Below are positions 19,840 to 30,839 of a stretch of 64,000 nucleotides of DNA, one piece after another; within the stretch, counting starts at the first letter, position 1; every line of letters begins with the position of its first letter. Position numbers and translations under genes: made by a program. This DNA comes from Atriophallophorus winterbourni. Lineage: Eukaryota > Platyhelminthes > Trematoda > Plagiorchiida > Microphallidae. The notes beneath the pieces are model-generated. The model was not told where the DNA came from. It saw nothing but the letters and a program-made list of their open reading frames with translations, and did no database searches. The DNA lies in assembly GCA_013407085.1 (NCBI GenBank), contig JACCGJ010023477.1:94425-158424 (forward strand), written 5' to 3'.

Positions 19840-20425
19840 CAAATAGCAAGGAACCACACTTCAGAATTTGTAGTCGGACTAGAAAATGGTTGACAAAGCG
19901 AAAAATGGCATGTGCTATTTACAGGGTCGCCAGAACTGATTCGATCTGGGCAAACGTTCGGAATTGTGGAATCAAGTCACAAATCTCATCCGAGAGGACA
20001 AACAATATCATTAGCTCCAGGTGGCAGTAAGAATGCAGCAAAATCCCAAACTGCTCTATCGAACTGTTAACGAAACTAAGAAGCTGAAATCCGGTGTTTA
20101 TACGATCATAGCAGATAACGGACTAACTGATTCTGTGCTGAAAACCGCTAACGTTCTCGCCAGTTTTTATTCACGAGTTTTCACCTCCAAGAATGCATTA
20201 CAATAATCGGAATTGTTGGTACCAATTGTGCCGGAGAATATATGCGATATATGCATCAATTCTGAAATCGTGCAGCACAACCTACGCAGGATAAATATCA
20301 ACAAGTTCCCGAGAGCTGGCATAATCACACCTGCAATCCTAAATTTATGCGGCAATCAAATGTGCGAACCACTTTGTGATTTATTTATTCACAGCGGTCA
20401 CGTGTGCAAAATTTTATCGGAAGGC
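19840..20425 (+). pseudogene. CR1 copy H, linker and RT N-terminal fragment
   Basis: Reads CSRTRKWLTKRKMACAIYRV, QQNPKLLYRTVNETKKLKSG, ASFYSRVF and KFPRAGIITPAILNLCGNQM (the SPGADGITP box, degraded). It stops at about 20425, where ORF1 sequence of copy G begins. Clear homolog of 28690-29240 in copy D. Several stops. Confidence 0.75.
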
Positions 20426-20429
20426 GGTA

Positions 20430-22880
20430 AGCCGCAAAGCCCGACAGGCTAATTGTTTTGTTTGTCGTGATAAGGTCCATATGAAGTGCGATGCTACTTT
20501 GACAGTCGATGCCCTTACGGTTATCAATTAAGACGAAATTCCAGGAGTTTGCTACATCTGCCAGATATGCAGATCTCAATCGAGAAATTGTACGAAGACA
20601 ACTGTGAGCACACAGACCGACGCGGATATAAAAATTTTATGTTTAAAGAGTAGTGTACAAAGAATCGAAGGTCTGCTAAACGAGCTTCTGATTGGTAAAC
20701 TCGGATATAGAGCACATTGTGAATATCATGTCTCCTCCTCGGTTATAGAAAGGCAGCAAACCGAAAAAGTTGATGATCAACCTGTACACAAGCGCCCACA
20801 TAATTAGAAACACTTTTCTGATGCGAAATCCTCTGGCACTAAATGGTTACGAAGACCAAGATCCCTGCTCATCGGGAGGTTCCGCTTAAACAATCGGTTT
20901 TAACTTCTAATGTTGCCGCTCCAAACGTCGCAAAAAATCTCTCTGTAATCTGTACCAACATACAGGAGTCTAGCGAGACACGTCTGGCGAATAGACCTAG
21001 AACAATGGTCCAAACGTTTTACGTTGATGGGGTTGGAAACGATAAAACCTTCAGTTGTTACACGTTTGGTTCGCCACCAAAGCTCCCGACACCTTGGCGA
21101 AGCGCGGCTACTAAAAGACACTCTTGCCTTTCAAACCTTCTGCTCTCCCTCGATGACTGGACACAAGCTGTAGGCAAAGGTCTCACCATACACGCGTGTT
21201 ATCTTGATATGTCCAAAGCATTCGATCGTGTCAAACACAGTCTGTTACTAAAAAAATGGAGCAATATGGCATCAAGGGTTCATTACTAGCCTGGTTTGAT
21301 GATTTTCTCCGCAACCGTGTCATTCGATTAAGGGTTGACGGTGGTTTATCACGACCCATTGCAGTAACGAGTGGGGTGCCGCAATGATCATTGCTTGGAC
21401 CAATTCTCTTCCTGATCTATGTAAACGACTTACCGAAACTTTTTCGCAGCAAAATCTTGTTATTTGCGGATGACATCAAGCTGTGGACACAAGTACGCAC
21501 AACTGAAGATTGCAGACAGCTTCAGCTGGACCTTGATGCCTTACAGAACTGGTCAGTTAGAAATGAACTACCTTTCAATTTCAGCAAATGCAAGGTATTG
21601 ACTGTTGGAAGACATTTTGAGTTCTCTTACACCCTTGGTTCCCATATTCTTGAAAGCACTGACAAGGAGAAGGACTTGGGTGTGTGGGTAAGCAGCACGT
21701 TGAAACCGTCGCATAACGCCACAGCTGTCTATGAAAAGACGTCGCGAGTTTTGCTTCTTCTAAAACGCGTGTTCGGGAGTTTCACGAAGCAAATAGCTCA
21801 TCGAATAATTAATACATACTTGAGGCCAACCATGGAGTATGCGGTTCTGGATTGGTCACCCTGGCTACAGAAAGACATCAGTCTTTTGCAGAGAATATAT
21901 CATCGGACCACCAAGCTCGTACGTGGTTTGAAACATAAACAACACGAAATTCGGATTACAAGCCTCAATCTCTTCGACTCTCCCTACCGCCGTCTTAGAG
22001 GCGACTTGATTCTTATGTTCAATATACTGCATACCCACAACCATCCCCTGAATCAACTATTCACACGACTACCAACACGAACAAGCCGGAGTCATAACTT
22101 TTTTTCATTTTCATTTTCAGCCCTCTCCGTGCCGGGTGGCACATGAGGCGAAGACAACTTCACGCCAGTGGTTCCGGTCTGTCGCTGCTTCCGTTGCCGT
22201 CTGCACCTTGAATCCTTGTGCATGTAGTTCGCGTTCCAACGTTCTGCGCCAAGTTTCCTTGGGCCGTCCCCTTTTTCGTTTACCTTGCGGATGCCAGTGC
22301 ATGGCTACCTTCGTATGCGAACTGGGATCCATCCTGCAGACATGACCGAACCACGGATCTGTTGTCATCGTTTCCGTAGCAATGTAGGTTTTACGGGATA
22401 GGGTTGCTAGCCCTAAGCCCAACCCTCCTCCTTTCTCAGACGGGCTTGGGACCGTCCTTGGCGGAGTTGGAGTCATAACTAAACAGTACAGTACAGGCTG
22501 AACTGTCGAAGGTATTTTTATTCTGTACGTGGATGTTTTTACATGGCACTCCCTACCCTTGTTAACGTTGCACACTCACCCAACTTGGATATATACAAAT
22601 CGAACTTGGACAACTTCATGTCGACCAATCCAAACATTGAAACAATATATTCTGCATCATAAAGCTTTGAACCAATGCATCGAAGTAAACTAGACATATT
22701 TAGCCTATAAAACCGATTGAAAACAATTTCTGCTCTATGTATTTTTACGTGATTCCTGAACTAATCAGTAGGCAAACAAACCCCTTTTTCTAACTATGTT
22801 ATTTGTAATTCGCATATTATTCTGTGGTTTTTGTAAAGCTATGTGCTTTTTAGACCATTAAATTGAATTGAATTGAATTG
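20430..22880 (+). mobile_element. CR1 copy G, ORF1 joined directly to RT
   Basis: ORF1 (20435 to about 21050) has the cysteine/histidine finger ANCFVCRDKVHMKCD followed by VCYICQIC, then STQTDADIKILCLKSSVQRI. At about 21050-21115 it passes straight into HSCLSNLLLSLDDWTQAVGK, so the endonuclease and the first half of RT are missing. RT motifs: CYLDMSKAFDRVKHSLLLKK, SGVPQ then stop then SLLGPILFLIYVNDL, LLFADDIKLW, LGVWVSSTLKPS, YHRTTKLVRGLKH. The frame is open over 251 codons (21391-22146). The 3' UTR ends in TTGAA units at 22880. An RTE-derived piece interrupts it at 22100-22468. Confidence 0.85.
22100..22468 (-). mobile_element. Short non-autonomous RTE-derived insertion with 12-bp TSD
   Basis: The insert is flanked by perfect copies of GGAGTCATAACT (22088-22099 and 22469-22480). 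On the minus strand it starts with a G-rich leader (GGGTTGGGCTTAGGGCTAGC, then CCCTATCCCGTAAAAC). It continues into a frame encoding WFGHVCRMDPSSHTKVAMHW, KRKRGRPKETWRRTLERELH and TDRNHWREVVFA, the C-terminus typical of one RTE/endonuclease-RT family. It ends in AAAATG-type repeats. About 370 bp, far shorter than an autonomous element. It is the youngest-looking insertion in the window. Confidence 0.85.
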
Positions 22881-22884
22881 TAAG

Positions 22885-22920
22885 GGATGGGGATGTGAGC
22901 ACCACAATACTTTGAATTGA
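22885..22920 (+). repeat. Hammerhead-repeat tail between two TTGAA blocks
   Basis: GGGATGGGGATGTGAGCACC and ACAATACTTTG, the distal part of hammerhead repeat subfamily 1, sits between a (TTGAA)n tail (22861-22881) and another TTGAATTGAA run (22912-22930). It lacks the ribozyme core. Confidence 0.7.
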
Positions 22921-22924
22921 ATTG

Positions 22925-23345
22925 AATTAAACATTGAGAGGGATATGGAGATTGTTCATTTGAATTCTTATTGTTACGTGACATGCCTACGTGCAATGCT
23001 CGAATCTTCGCCGATATACCCCGTTGGGAAAGAAAAGGATGCGTAGACGTCCGTAAGAAAATCGATGAGCGCAGTATGATCCTTCTAGGCGTTCCAGAGG
23101 CTAACAGTACAACAGAAGCTGTGAAACAACAACATAGCACACATTTGCGAGGTCACCAATCGAAACTTTACAAACAGCATAGCAGGTTGAACTGCCGCAT
23201 ATATGCATTTTCCGTTCGCAATGTGCAACTGTGGAACAGTTTACTTACTCATGTGGTACCATCTGGAACAGTTGAAGTTTTCAAGAAATCACTAGATATC
23301 CAAATGGACAAGTATGTTTTTTTATGTTTGACAATAATGATTGTC
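22925..23345 (+). pseudogene. CR1 copy I: ORF1 C-terminus joined to RT C-terminus
   Basis: One open frame (22971-23414) reads ARIFADIPRWERKGCVDVRK and SMILLGVPEANSTTEAV (ORF1, as in copy B). At about 23140 it passes into SRLNCRIYAFSVRNVQLWNS and FKKSLDIQMDKY (the end of RT). The whole endonuclease and RT catalytic core are deleted without loss of frame. Its 3' UTR resumes after the RTE at 27361-27445. It may be a non-autonomous derivative rather than a random relic. Confidence 0.75.
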
Positions 23346-24092
23346 ACGGCCGGGGCGGTTTTCGGGATAAGCTCCCAATTCCAAAAATGCTCCAATGGCC
23401 TGCGTCTCATATAGCCTTTGACAACCAAGTCCAGCTCCTGGCCTGCACGCGTGGTCCTGTGTGACCCGGCGGAACTGCTTCTACTGACAGGAGAAAGGGC
23501 GAGAGCGGCTGACTGGCGCCTCAAAACCAGCATGCTTCAAGCAGGTGGAGCTCGTTAGTTCATGAAGGCAGGCCAACTAGGGGAAGGAAAATCCTTATCT
23601 TAAACCTCCACTGCCTTGTAGCTACATCCATTCATGGAAAAGGCTTCAGGAGTCAACCTCGAGGAAAAATCCGGAGCCGGAGTCCCGTTAGGCAGTCCGA
23701 AGTTTAATCAACTTCGTCCTGCCAGCTCCTGCGATGGCATCGTTGTCCAAACGTATCAGCCTAGCTGTTCCTTTGGTTCCAGTGGTGCCGTAGAGAGGGA
23801 GCACTTGTCGCATGCGCAAAAGCTAGTTCTCAATAATGAACTGCCCAGGCGTACATCACAACGCACCAATGGAGATGACACTCCATTCCGCTTCTACGGA
23901 AAATAACACAAGAAGCAGCAGATACCGGTTAAAAGCTACGGCTCGACAGGCGTAGAGCTGAGCGCCTGGAGCTGATTTCGACGGCGGTAGAGACTCTCAG
24001 GTCTCATTGGACGGCTACCGCACGCCTCAAGCTGGGCAGCCCCCAGTCAATAAGGTGCCGTCTCGCCACGGTCTGCTATCCTTATTGGGTGC

Positions 24093-24869
24093 ATGGGTAT
24101 CAAGAATCAACCAACAAGCAAACTGTATTTTTTTGCACCAGCGAATCGAAATACCAAACAACAAATGTCAGTTCTGAAAATTGGAACCTGGAACGTCCGG
24201 TCCATGCTTCCAGGATTTCATGACGACGTCTCGAATATCAGAGGCGTTAGAAAGTCCGCCTTGATTAACAACGAGCTAAAGAGGCTGAATGTCGACGTGG
24301 CTGCCCTACAAGAGACGCGCTTACCAGACACTGGTAAGCTAACAGAAAGTGATTACACATTCTTCTGGAAAGGAAGAGGTTCCGATGAGCCTCGACTGCA
24401 TGGAGTTGGGTTTGCCGTGCGAAACGACATATTAAAAGCAACAGAACCGAGCAGCAGCGGGAGCGAACGGATTTGGACTCTAAATCTGAGGTGCATTACT
24501 GGTACCATTACGTTGGTCAAAGTTTATGCACCGACGCTCTCTGCGACGCCTGCTGAAAAAGACGCTTTTTATCATAACCTCACAGCCGTCCTGAAAAACG
24601 TGCCACAGAAAAACGGTGTAGTGGTATTGAGTGATTTCAATGCCAGAGTTGGTGCAGATTACGAGTCTTGGCAAAACTGTCTCGGAAGGTTCGGTGTAGG
24701 TAAAACCAATGAAAATGGGCAACGCCTTTTAGAATTGTGCATTCAGTTCAATCTTTGTGTCAGTAACACTTTCTTTCAAACAAAACCACAGCATAAATCT
24801 CTTGGAAGCATCCTCGCTCTAAGCATTGGCATCAGCTTGATCTTATTCTTGTTAAGCGTACTAATATAG
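24093..24869 (+). pseudogene. RTE apurinic-type endonuclease
   Basis: The start ATG is at 24093, with a second in frame at 24165 (MSVLKIGTWNVRSM). Motifs: KIGTWNVRSM (Asn ligand), NVDVAALQETRLPD (Glu), RGSDEPRLHGVGFAVRND, ITLVKVYAPT and VVLSDFNARVG (DFN). The frame diverges near 24790 (HKSLGSILALSIGI, where HxxTWxHP is expected) and ends at 24869, so the last part and the catalytic SDH His are frameshifted. The next frame contains DCDTDHSLVCAKLKL, which supplies that DH motif. The domain nicks target DNA to prime reverse transcription. It is the best-preserved endonuclease core in the window. Confidence 0.85.
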
Positions 24870-24874
24870 GAAGC

Positions 24875-27299
24875 GTGCTCCTCACCAGATCATATCAAAG
24901 CACAGACTGCGACACTGATCATTCACTGGTCTGTGCAAAACTGAAGCTCCCCCACACGAGATTTCACCGCACCAAATTGTCTGCTAAGCCTAGGATTGAC
25001 GTCACTCGCATGTGCGAACCTAATCTAACTGCGAGATTCGCAAAAGCCTTCACGGACGAGTTTAACAAGACAACCTCACTTGAATCTGCTTCAGAAAACT
25101 GGGAATTGATAAAAAGCTGCATATGCCGAGTCGCACTTTCCACTTTCGGTCTGAAGAAAGCTCGAACGAGCGACTGGTTCGAAGCAAACGATTCTGAGAT
25201 GAATGCTGTGCTGGATGAGAAACGCTCAGCATTATTGAGGTTCAAAGGTATGCCAACAGATGAAAACTTACGTCTTCTAAGAGCAGCTAGAATTAAGGTC
25301 CAACAGACTGAAAGGCGATGTGCAAACGACAATTGGACTGAAGTTAGCCTCAATATCCAAAAAGCTGCGGATACCGGCAATTTTCACGGTATGTATGATG
25401 GGATCAAGAGAGCCATTAGCCCAAAGAAACTTAAAACGACTCCCATTAAGTCTTCATCTGGTAAGCCGATTGTCGATAAAACTCAACGGATGGAAAGATG
25501 GGTAGAGCACTTCTCCTCCCTCTACTCTAGGGACAGTAAGGTTCTACCGCATGCACTTGAAAATGTCGAACGGTTGCCGACCATTGAATATCTAGATACC
25601 CATCCTACTCTTGATGAGCTTAATAAGGCAATCGACAGCTCAGCGAATGGGAAGGCCCCCGGTGACGACAAAATTCCAGCTGAGCTAATCAAATGCGGTA
25701 GAGCAGCATTATTCCAGCCTCTTCACCATTGCTTCTTCAGTGCTGTAGGGGGTGTGTGTCCGCAAACGAGATAGAGACACACCGCTCATCACGCCATTTA
25801 AGAATAAGGTGAACAAGCACTGCAACAATTACAGAGGATCCTCCATTCTGAATGTTGTAATCAAATTGGTTTGCTAAAGTCTATAAAATATCCGGATGCA
25901 ACATTTAGCTGATAATTTACTTCCGATTCAATGTGGCTTTCGCAAGGGACTAGCAACCGTTGACATGATCTTCTCCCTGAGACACTTCCAAAAAAGTTTC
26001 GGAACGCGTTTTTTTATTAATTTCACTAGGCATTCGAGTACGTTAGCAGGGAGGGTCATTTTCAAATGCTTGATCCTGAATCGGCTGCCCTCCAAGGCTG
26101 CTGAGACTCGTTATTTCGTTCCACTTAGGAATGAAAGGCTGAGTCCCATTTTAGGTTGCAGTTCAGAGCATTTGAAATTCGCCGAGGCGGTCAAACAAGG
26201 GTGGTTTCTTGCTCCCGACGCTGTTTCTGGAATTTCTCTTGCTCTGGTTCTGAAGCCACGCTTTTAAGACGAGACGAAGGCGAAGTGATGCAAGTTTGTA
26301 AACCTGAACCGGTTTAGAGCACAAACCAAAGTACGGATGTGATAATCCGTTACCTTTTGTTTTGCCGACGATTCAGCCTTTATTGCTCCCTCCAAGAGAA
26401 CCTACAGTCCCGCTAATAGACTGTTTATTCGGTCGGCATGCAAAGACTTTGGTCCTAACAATCGCATAGCAAGACGCAAAAGTACTTGGGTCAAGGGACT
26501 GTATCGCCACCAATCATCATTGTTGGAAACTGTCAGCTCAAACCAGTACATCGTTTCACATATCTTGGTTCAACAATTGCGGATAATCTCTCGCTAGACA
26601 CGGAGATTGATAAGCGGATTGGCAGAGCAGCTGTCATTTTGCCCCGATTGAACTCTCGTGTTTATAGGTAACTGCAAGCTGACTGTGAAGACAAAGATGA
26701 TGGCATACAGCGCGTGCGTACTAAATGCCTTACTATACGGCAGTGAAACCTTGGCCACCCACGCAAGACACGAACGGAAGCTGAATGTTTTCCATCTACG
26801 AAGCATCCTTCGTATATTGAACATATCGTGGATGGACAGAGTGACTAACGCTGAAGGGCTTTCAAAAGATGGTCTACAGAGCATGTTCACCCTAATATGT
26901 CAGCGCCGCCTGCGGTGGCTTGGTCATGTCTATAGAATTGAAAATGGTCGTATTCCGAAAGATCTACTCTACGGTGAGTTGCAATTAGGAAGTCGACCAT
27001 TGGGCAGACCGCACTTGCGGTACAAAGATATTAGCAAACGAGATATGAAAGCTCTTGACATTGACCCCGCAAGCTGGGATGAACTTGCTCTTGACCGCTC
27101 ACTTTGGAGGCATTGTGTAAAGCGTCGACTGCAAGCCGGTGAGGAGCAAATACAGCTCCTGGCTGCTGAACGCAGATCACGCCGCCGGCGTGCCACTAAT
27201 GCAATACAACAGAGTTCTGACTATCGTTGCAAGCGCTGCGGGAGAGATTGTTCCTCCCGAATCGGACTGTTTAGTCATTCAAAAAGTTGCAAAACATGA
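24875..27299 (+). pseudogene. RTE reverse transcriptase and C-terminal domain
   Basis: 24875-25774 carries DTDHSLVCAKLKL, TSDWFEANDSEMNAVL, VEHFSSLYSR and GKAPGDDKIPAELIKCG. A frameshift follows, then NYRGSSILN (25835), QCGFRKGLATVDMIFSLRHF, degraded VKQGWFLAP, FADDSAF (26370) and FTYLGSTIADNLSLDTEIDK. The final open block 26658-27299 has ACVLNALLYGSETLATHARH, RRLRWLGHVYRIENGRIPKD and a C-terminal finger, CKRCGRDCSSRIGLFSHSK. The region 25980-26180 around the DxxKAFD box is scrambled, so it is not functional. Confidence 0.85.
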
Positions 27300-27360
27300 A
27301 ATTCATGCGATGTGATGTACATCCATGGTCGACATCGACCGACGGAGGCCAACAACAATC

Positions 27361-27445
27361 TAACAATATTTTGATATTTTTTATGATCCTACCCAATGTA
27401 CATTTTTGTGGGTCTTGTAAAGCATAGCTTTTTACCCGCATATTA
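27361..27445 (+). repeat. 3' UTR end of CR1 copy I, displaced by the RTE
   Basis: Contains TGGGTCTTGTAAAGC and ATAGCTTTTTACCCGC, close to the TTTTTGTAAAGCTATGTGC end of copy G. It therefore completes the CR1 copy whose coding part stops at 23345. Confidence 0.55.
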
Positions 27446-27479
27446 TCTATGAATAAACACAACTATAAACAGTGGCTAT

Positions 27480-27840
27480 ACGTTGCAGAAGCGATTGGAG
27501 CTCACGAAAGTGTTGTCGCGAATAACTTCAGGATACCGAGGTCATCAAACTACGAAGGCGATGGACCACCCCATTTAAAACTCACTTTCTTAACTTCTGC
27601 TATGACAGCCTTTGTCAGATAAAATTTGAAAATACACATTGAAAATATCCCCAATGACCTTAGACTCAGCATACCGAAGGCTGCTTCCGAAACACAAGCT
27701 GCAGCAACGCCGTGTGAAGACACGGACAGACAAAACTCCGAAGTTGTTTCAATATACTGCAGTGGTCCGGCTCTTAGAGGGTCGGACATACAAACATCAT
27801 CCGCGTAGGCTCGCTACACACGAAAACCACTGTTAAATGC
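27480..27840 (+). pseudogene. CR1 copy D ORF1 C-terminal part
   Basis: VAEAIGAHESVVANNFRIPR, NYEGDGPPHLKLTFLTSAM and PALRG-like segments match copy B ORF1 (LGLHDVAVTDTFHIPKSTNY, LKITFLRNDM). It ends just before the endonuclease. One stop lies at about 27620. An ORF1 nucleic-acid-binding role is presumed by family. Confidence 0.65.
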
Positions 27841-28635
27841 ATATACACAAATGCACAGTGATTGCGGAACAAAATCGCCGAATTATCCCATTTTAACGCT
27901 CAGTTTTCTGCTGACTTCATCGCTGTTACTGAAACATGGTTTTACGATCAGGTGAACGATTGCGAGCTAGCACTTCTCAACATGATCCTACTTCGACGAG
28001 ACCGTTCAAGATCAGGTGGTGGAGTTCCTTTGTATTATAACGAACGTCTTCAACGCACAGCTGTACCTGACACAAGGTCTGAGCTAGAGGACACTATGTG
28101 GTGTAGCCTTCGCTTGGAAACTGGAGAGAACTGTATACTTGGTGTGATCTACCGCTCACCCAACTCTTCCGATCCCCACAATGAAACTTTGTTACAAATG
28201 ATGCGCAACGCTGGAAACCTTAGAGGATGCCAATTGTTAATAATGGGTGATTTTAACCTCCCACATCTCTACACCAAAAGTGTGCATACTCAGCAATCCC
28301 TTAAGTATAAATTCCGTGAGATAATTACTTGCACTCCCCTATACAACCATGTCCATTCATTCACTCGACAAAGGGGCCTCAATGAATCATCAATTCTAGA
28401 TCTGGTTTTAACCTCCGAAGCAACAGCAGTAGAGTCAGTGCAGTATCATAGTCCTTTGGGGCTAAGTGACCATCTGGTGTTGTCCTTCGAATTCGTGTGC
28501 AACGCCAGAAGGGCGTCGGGCGACGTTAAGTTCATCAGGAGAGTCGATTACTTCGGCCTTCGCGGTGCCATTACGATTATGGAGGAAAACATCTCGATCT
28601 TACGAATGCAGATACTCATTGTTCTAGTCTGTTAA
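27841..28635 (+). pseudogene. CR1 copy D endonuclease
   Basis: Nearly complete apurinic-type domain: YTQMHSDCGTKSPNY-like start, FIAVTETWFYDQVNDCEL, RSGGGVPLYYNERLQR, DTMWCSLRLETGENCILGVI, LLIMGDFNLPHLYTKS, SSILDLVLTSEATAVESVQY and LGLSDHLVLSFEFVC. The E, DFN and SDH motifs are all present. The first Asn motif lies upstream of 27862 and is frameshifted (a methionine at 27862 is the open-frame start only). It is followed by IRRVDYFGL, then the RT linker. Confidence 0.85.
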
Positions 28636-28689
28636 GTTATATCGGTACAAAACTAGACGAAAATTCTACCTGTGTTCCCAAAAGGAAAT

Positions 28690-30470
28690 CAAGAACATTT
28701 TGCTTCAAACTCCGAAGCCGCAATCGGAAGTGGATAGCCATGCGAAATTCCGCATGGGCTGCACACAAAATAACACGAACAGACGCATCTTGGGAACACT
28801 TTCGTAGTTTTCGTAACAAGGTGACGTCCTTAATCCGAGAAGACAAGCAATATCACCATTTTAAGCTGATCGACCAGATGGAACGACATCCTAAGTTGCT
28901 GTACACCATCGTAAACACCGCGACCAAGGTTAAACCAGGTGTATTTCCTATCCAGACAGAGAACGGACTGACTGATAATGTCAAGGATACAGCTGATGCC
29001 CTAATATCATTTTATGCGCAAGTATTTTGTCCAAAGAACGTGTCAACGCTGACGTCTTTGCCGCGCCCACTACAGGTCGAATGCCTTAGTAACATCGAGG
29101 TAAATCCTACGGTTGTGCGAAAGCATTTACGCGGACTGAACGTTCGCAAATCACCAGGAGAGGATGGAATAACACCTGCTGTTCTGAAGTCATGCGAGCT
29201 GGAGCTGTGTGGCCCACTATGTGTTCTATTCAGGCATTCATTGAATACGGGAACAGTACCAACTCAATGGAAAACCGGTGTTATTACAGCAATCTACAAA
29301 GGGGGCAGTCGTTCTGATCCGGAAAATTACCGCCCTGTGACGCTTCTTTCAGCGGTTTCTAAAGTTGTGGAACGCCTGGTGTGTGAATGACTTGTTGATC
29401 ATCTCTAGAACCATCAGCTAATAACTTTCACACAACACGGATTTAGGGAAACATATTCATGCCTGTCTAACTTGCTCACGACTCTAAATGACTGGACGCA
29501 AGCACTAGACCAAGGGCGTTCCGTCCATGCCGGTTACTTAGATATATCTAAAGCATTCGATAGAGTGAATCACTCCTTAATGCTTCAGAAGCTGCTGCGT
29601 CATCGGAAACTTACTATCATTGTTCACAAGTTAGCTGTCTGGACGCAAAGTAAAAGTCAGAATAAATGGTGAAACTTCTTGAACAATTGAAGCCACGAGC
29701 GGAGTGCCTCATGGTTCGGTTCTCGGTCCGATACTGTTTCTCATATTTATAAACGATCAACCGAACTTACTAGCATGTAAGCTTTCTTTATTCGCAGATG
29801 ATGTAAAAATCTGGACGAAGGTCAACTCTATCGAGGACTGTCAAGTTCTGCAAGGAAATTTCAATAAGCTGCACCATTGGTCAATCCAAAACAAACTGCC
29901 ATTCAATTTCCTCAAGTGCAAAATTTTGCAAGTCGGAAAACCCTTTCCCTTTACCTATACACTTGGCATCCACCCGCTTGAATAGAGTACATCACAAAAA
30001 GATCTCGGAATCTTAGTGTCTGACACTTTGAAGAACAGCCTACAGAGAGAAGCCGTGCAGCCTACAGAGAGAAGCGTGCAGCTTGCTCGGTTTACTGAAA
30101 CGCATTTTCGGACGTTTCCCACCACATTCACTCGCGAAAATACTAAACACTTACATACATCCCGTCGTTGACTACGCTGTAGAAGCTTGGACCCCATGGA
30201 TGGAAAAATCATCTCGCTCCTCGAACGAATTTATCATAAGGCAACCAAAATGGTTACCGGATTGAATAATTTAACATTTGAGCAGCGACTGACCATACTT
30301 GGACTGTGCACCCTCGAGCGCAGACGTATCCTACACGACCTCACTCTGACATATCGAATCATCTACGCGGAATCCCACCCTCTCAAACACCTCTTAAAGT
30401 TTGTTTCCGTTGTCCCCACACGCAGCCAACTTTTGACCATTTAAATCCCACACACACGATTGAATTGTCG
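28690..30470 (+). pseudogene. CR1 copy D reverse transcriptase
   Basis: Open 28740-29390: SLIREDKQYHHFKLIDQMER, KSPGEDGITPAVLKS, YKGGSRSDPENYRPVTLLSA. A TGA at about 29388 interrupts it (ERLVCE, stop, LVDHL). Then FRETYSCLSNLLTTLNDWTQ, GYLDISKAFDRVNHSLMLQK, PHGSVLGPILFLIFINDQP and LSLFADDVKIWTKVNSIEDC, with the Asp pair intact. Further frameshifts occur at about 29670 and 30040. The C-terminus is at 30187-30444 (IYHKATKMVTGLNNLTFEQR). Confidence 0.9.
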
Positions 30471-30839
30471 TCGTCACTTCTTCGCTGTTCGTGTATGCTT
30501 TTTGTGGAAAAGCTTGCCGACAGATCTTGTTACATCAGCGAACGAGCACATCTTTAAACAAAGGTTACGAAACCTTATGTTGAGAACCACTGCACTGGCC
30601 CCTACCTATTGATGTCTATATTTTTTAACGCCATCGTCTAAAACACCGTCCATCCAAAGATTCTCATCCCTCAGTCTGTGTCGCTATTGAGGATTATTTT
30701 TGCTCACCTATGAAGAACATGGATATGATCACAAAAGTAACAATTTTTGAATTTTTATACGTATATATTATGGTACTGTACAGCAATTTGCTTTGTTAAC
30801 CATAAATCTTGAATATCTCAGTGAAAGTGTTGTACTGAC

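Larger units (their letters stand above)
23345..27360 (+). mobile_element. RTE-clade non-LTR retrotransposon, near full length
   Basis: The GC-richer leader (23345-24090) begins CACGGCCGGGGCGG. It is followed by an endonuclease frame, a broken RT frame, a C-terminal CCHC-like finger and a 3' end ACATCCATGGTCGACATCGA, then GGCCAACAACAA. The same 3' end recurs at 43390 (+), 41013 (-), 48955 (-), 57105 (-) and, degraded, 35510 (-). It sits inside the 3' UTR of CR1 copy I. The flanks TTTGACAATAATGATT and TCTAACAATATTTTGAT could be an imperfect target-site duplication. Confidence 0.85.
27465..30820 (+). mobile_element. CR1 copy D, longest CR1 copy
   Basis: Contains an ORF1 end (27480-27840), endonuclease (27862-28635), RT (28690-30470) and a 3' UTR ending at about 30820 with AACCATAAATCTTGAAT, so it belongs to the same tail subfamily as copy A. 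It is truncated at the 5' end in ORF1. A 21-22 bp tandem duplication occurs at 30039-30081. Confidence 0.85.
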
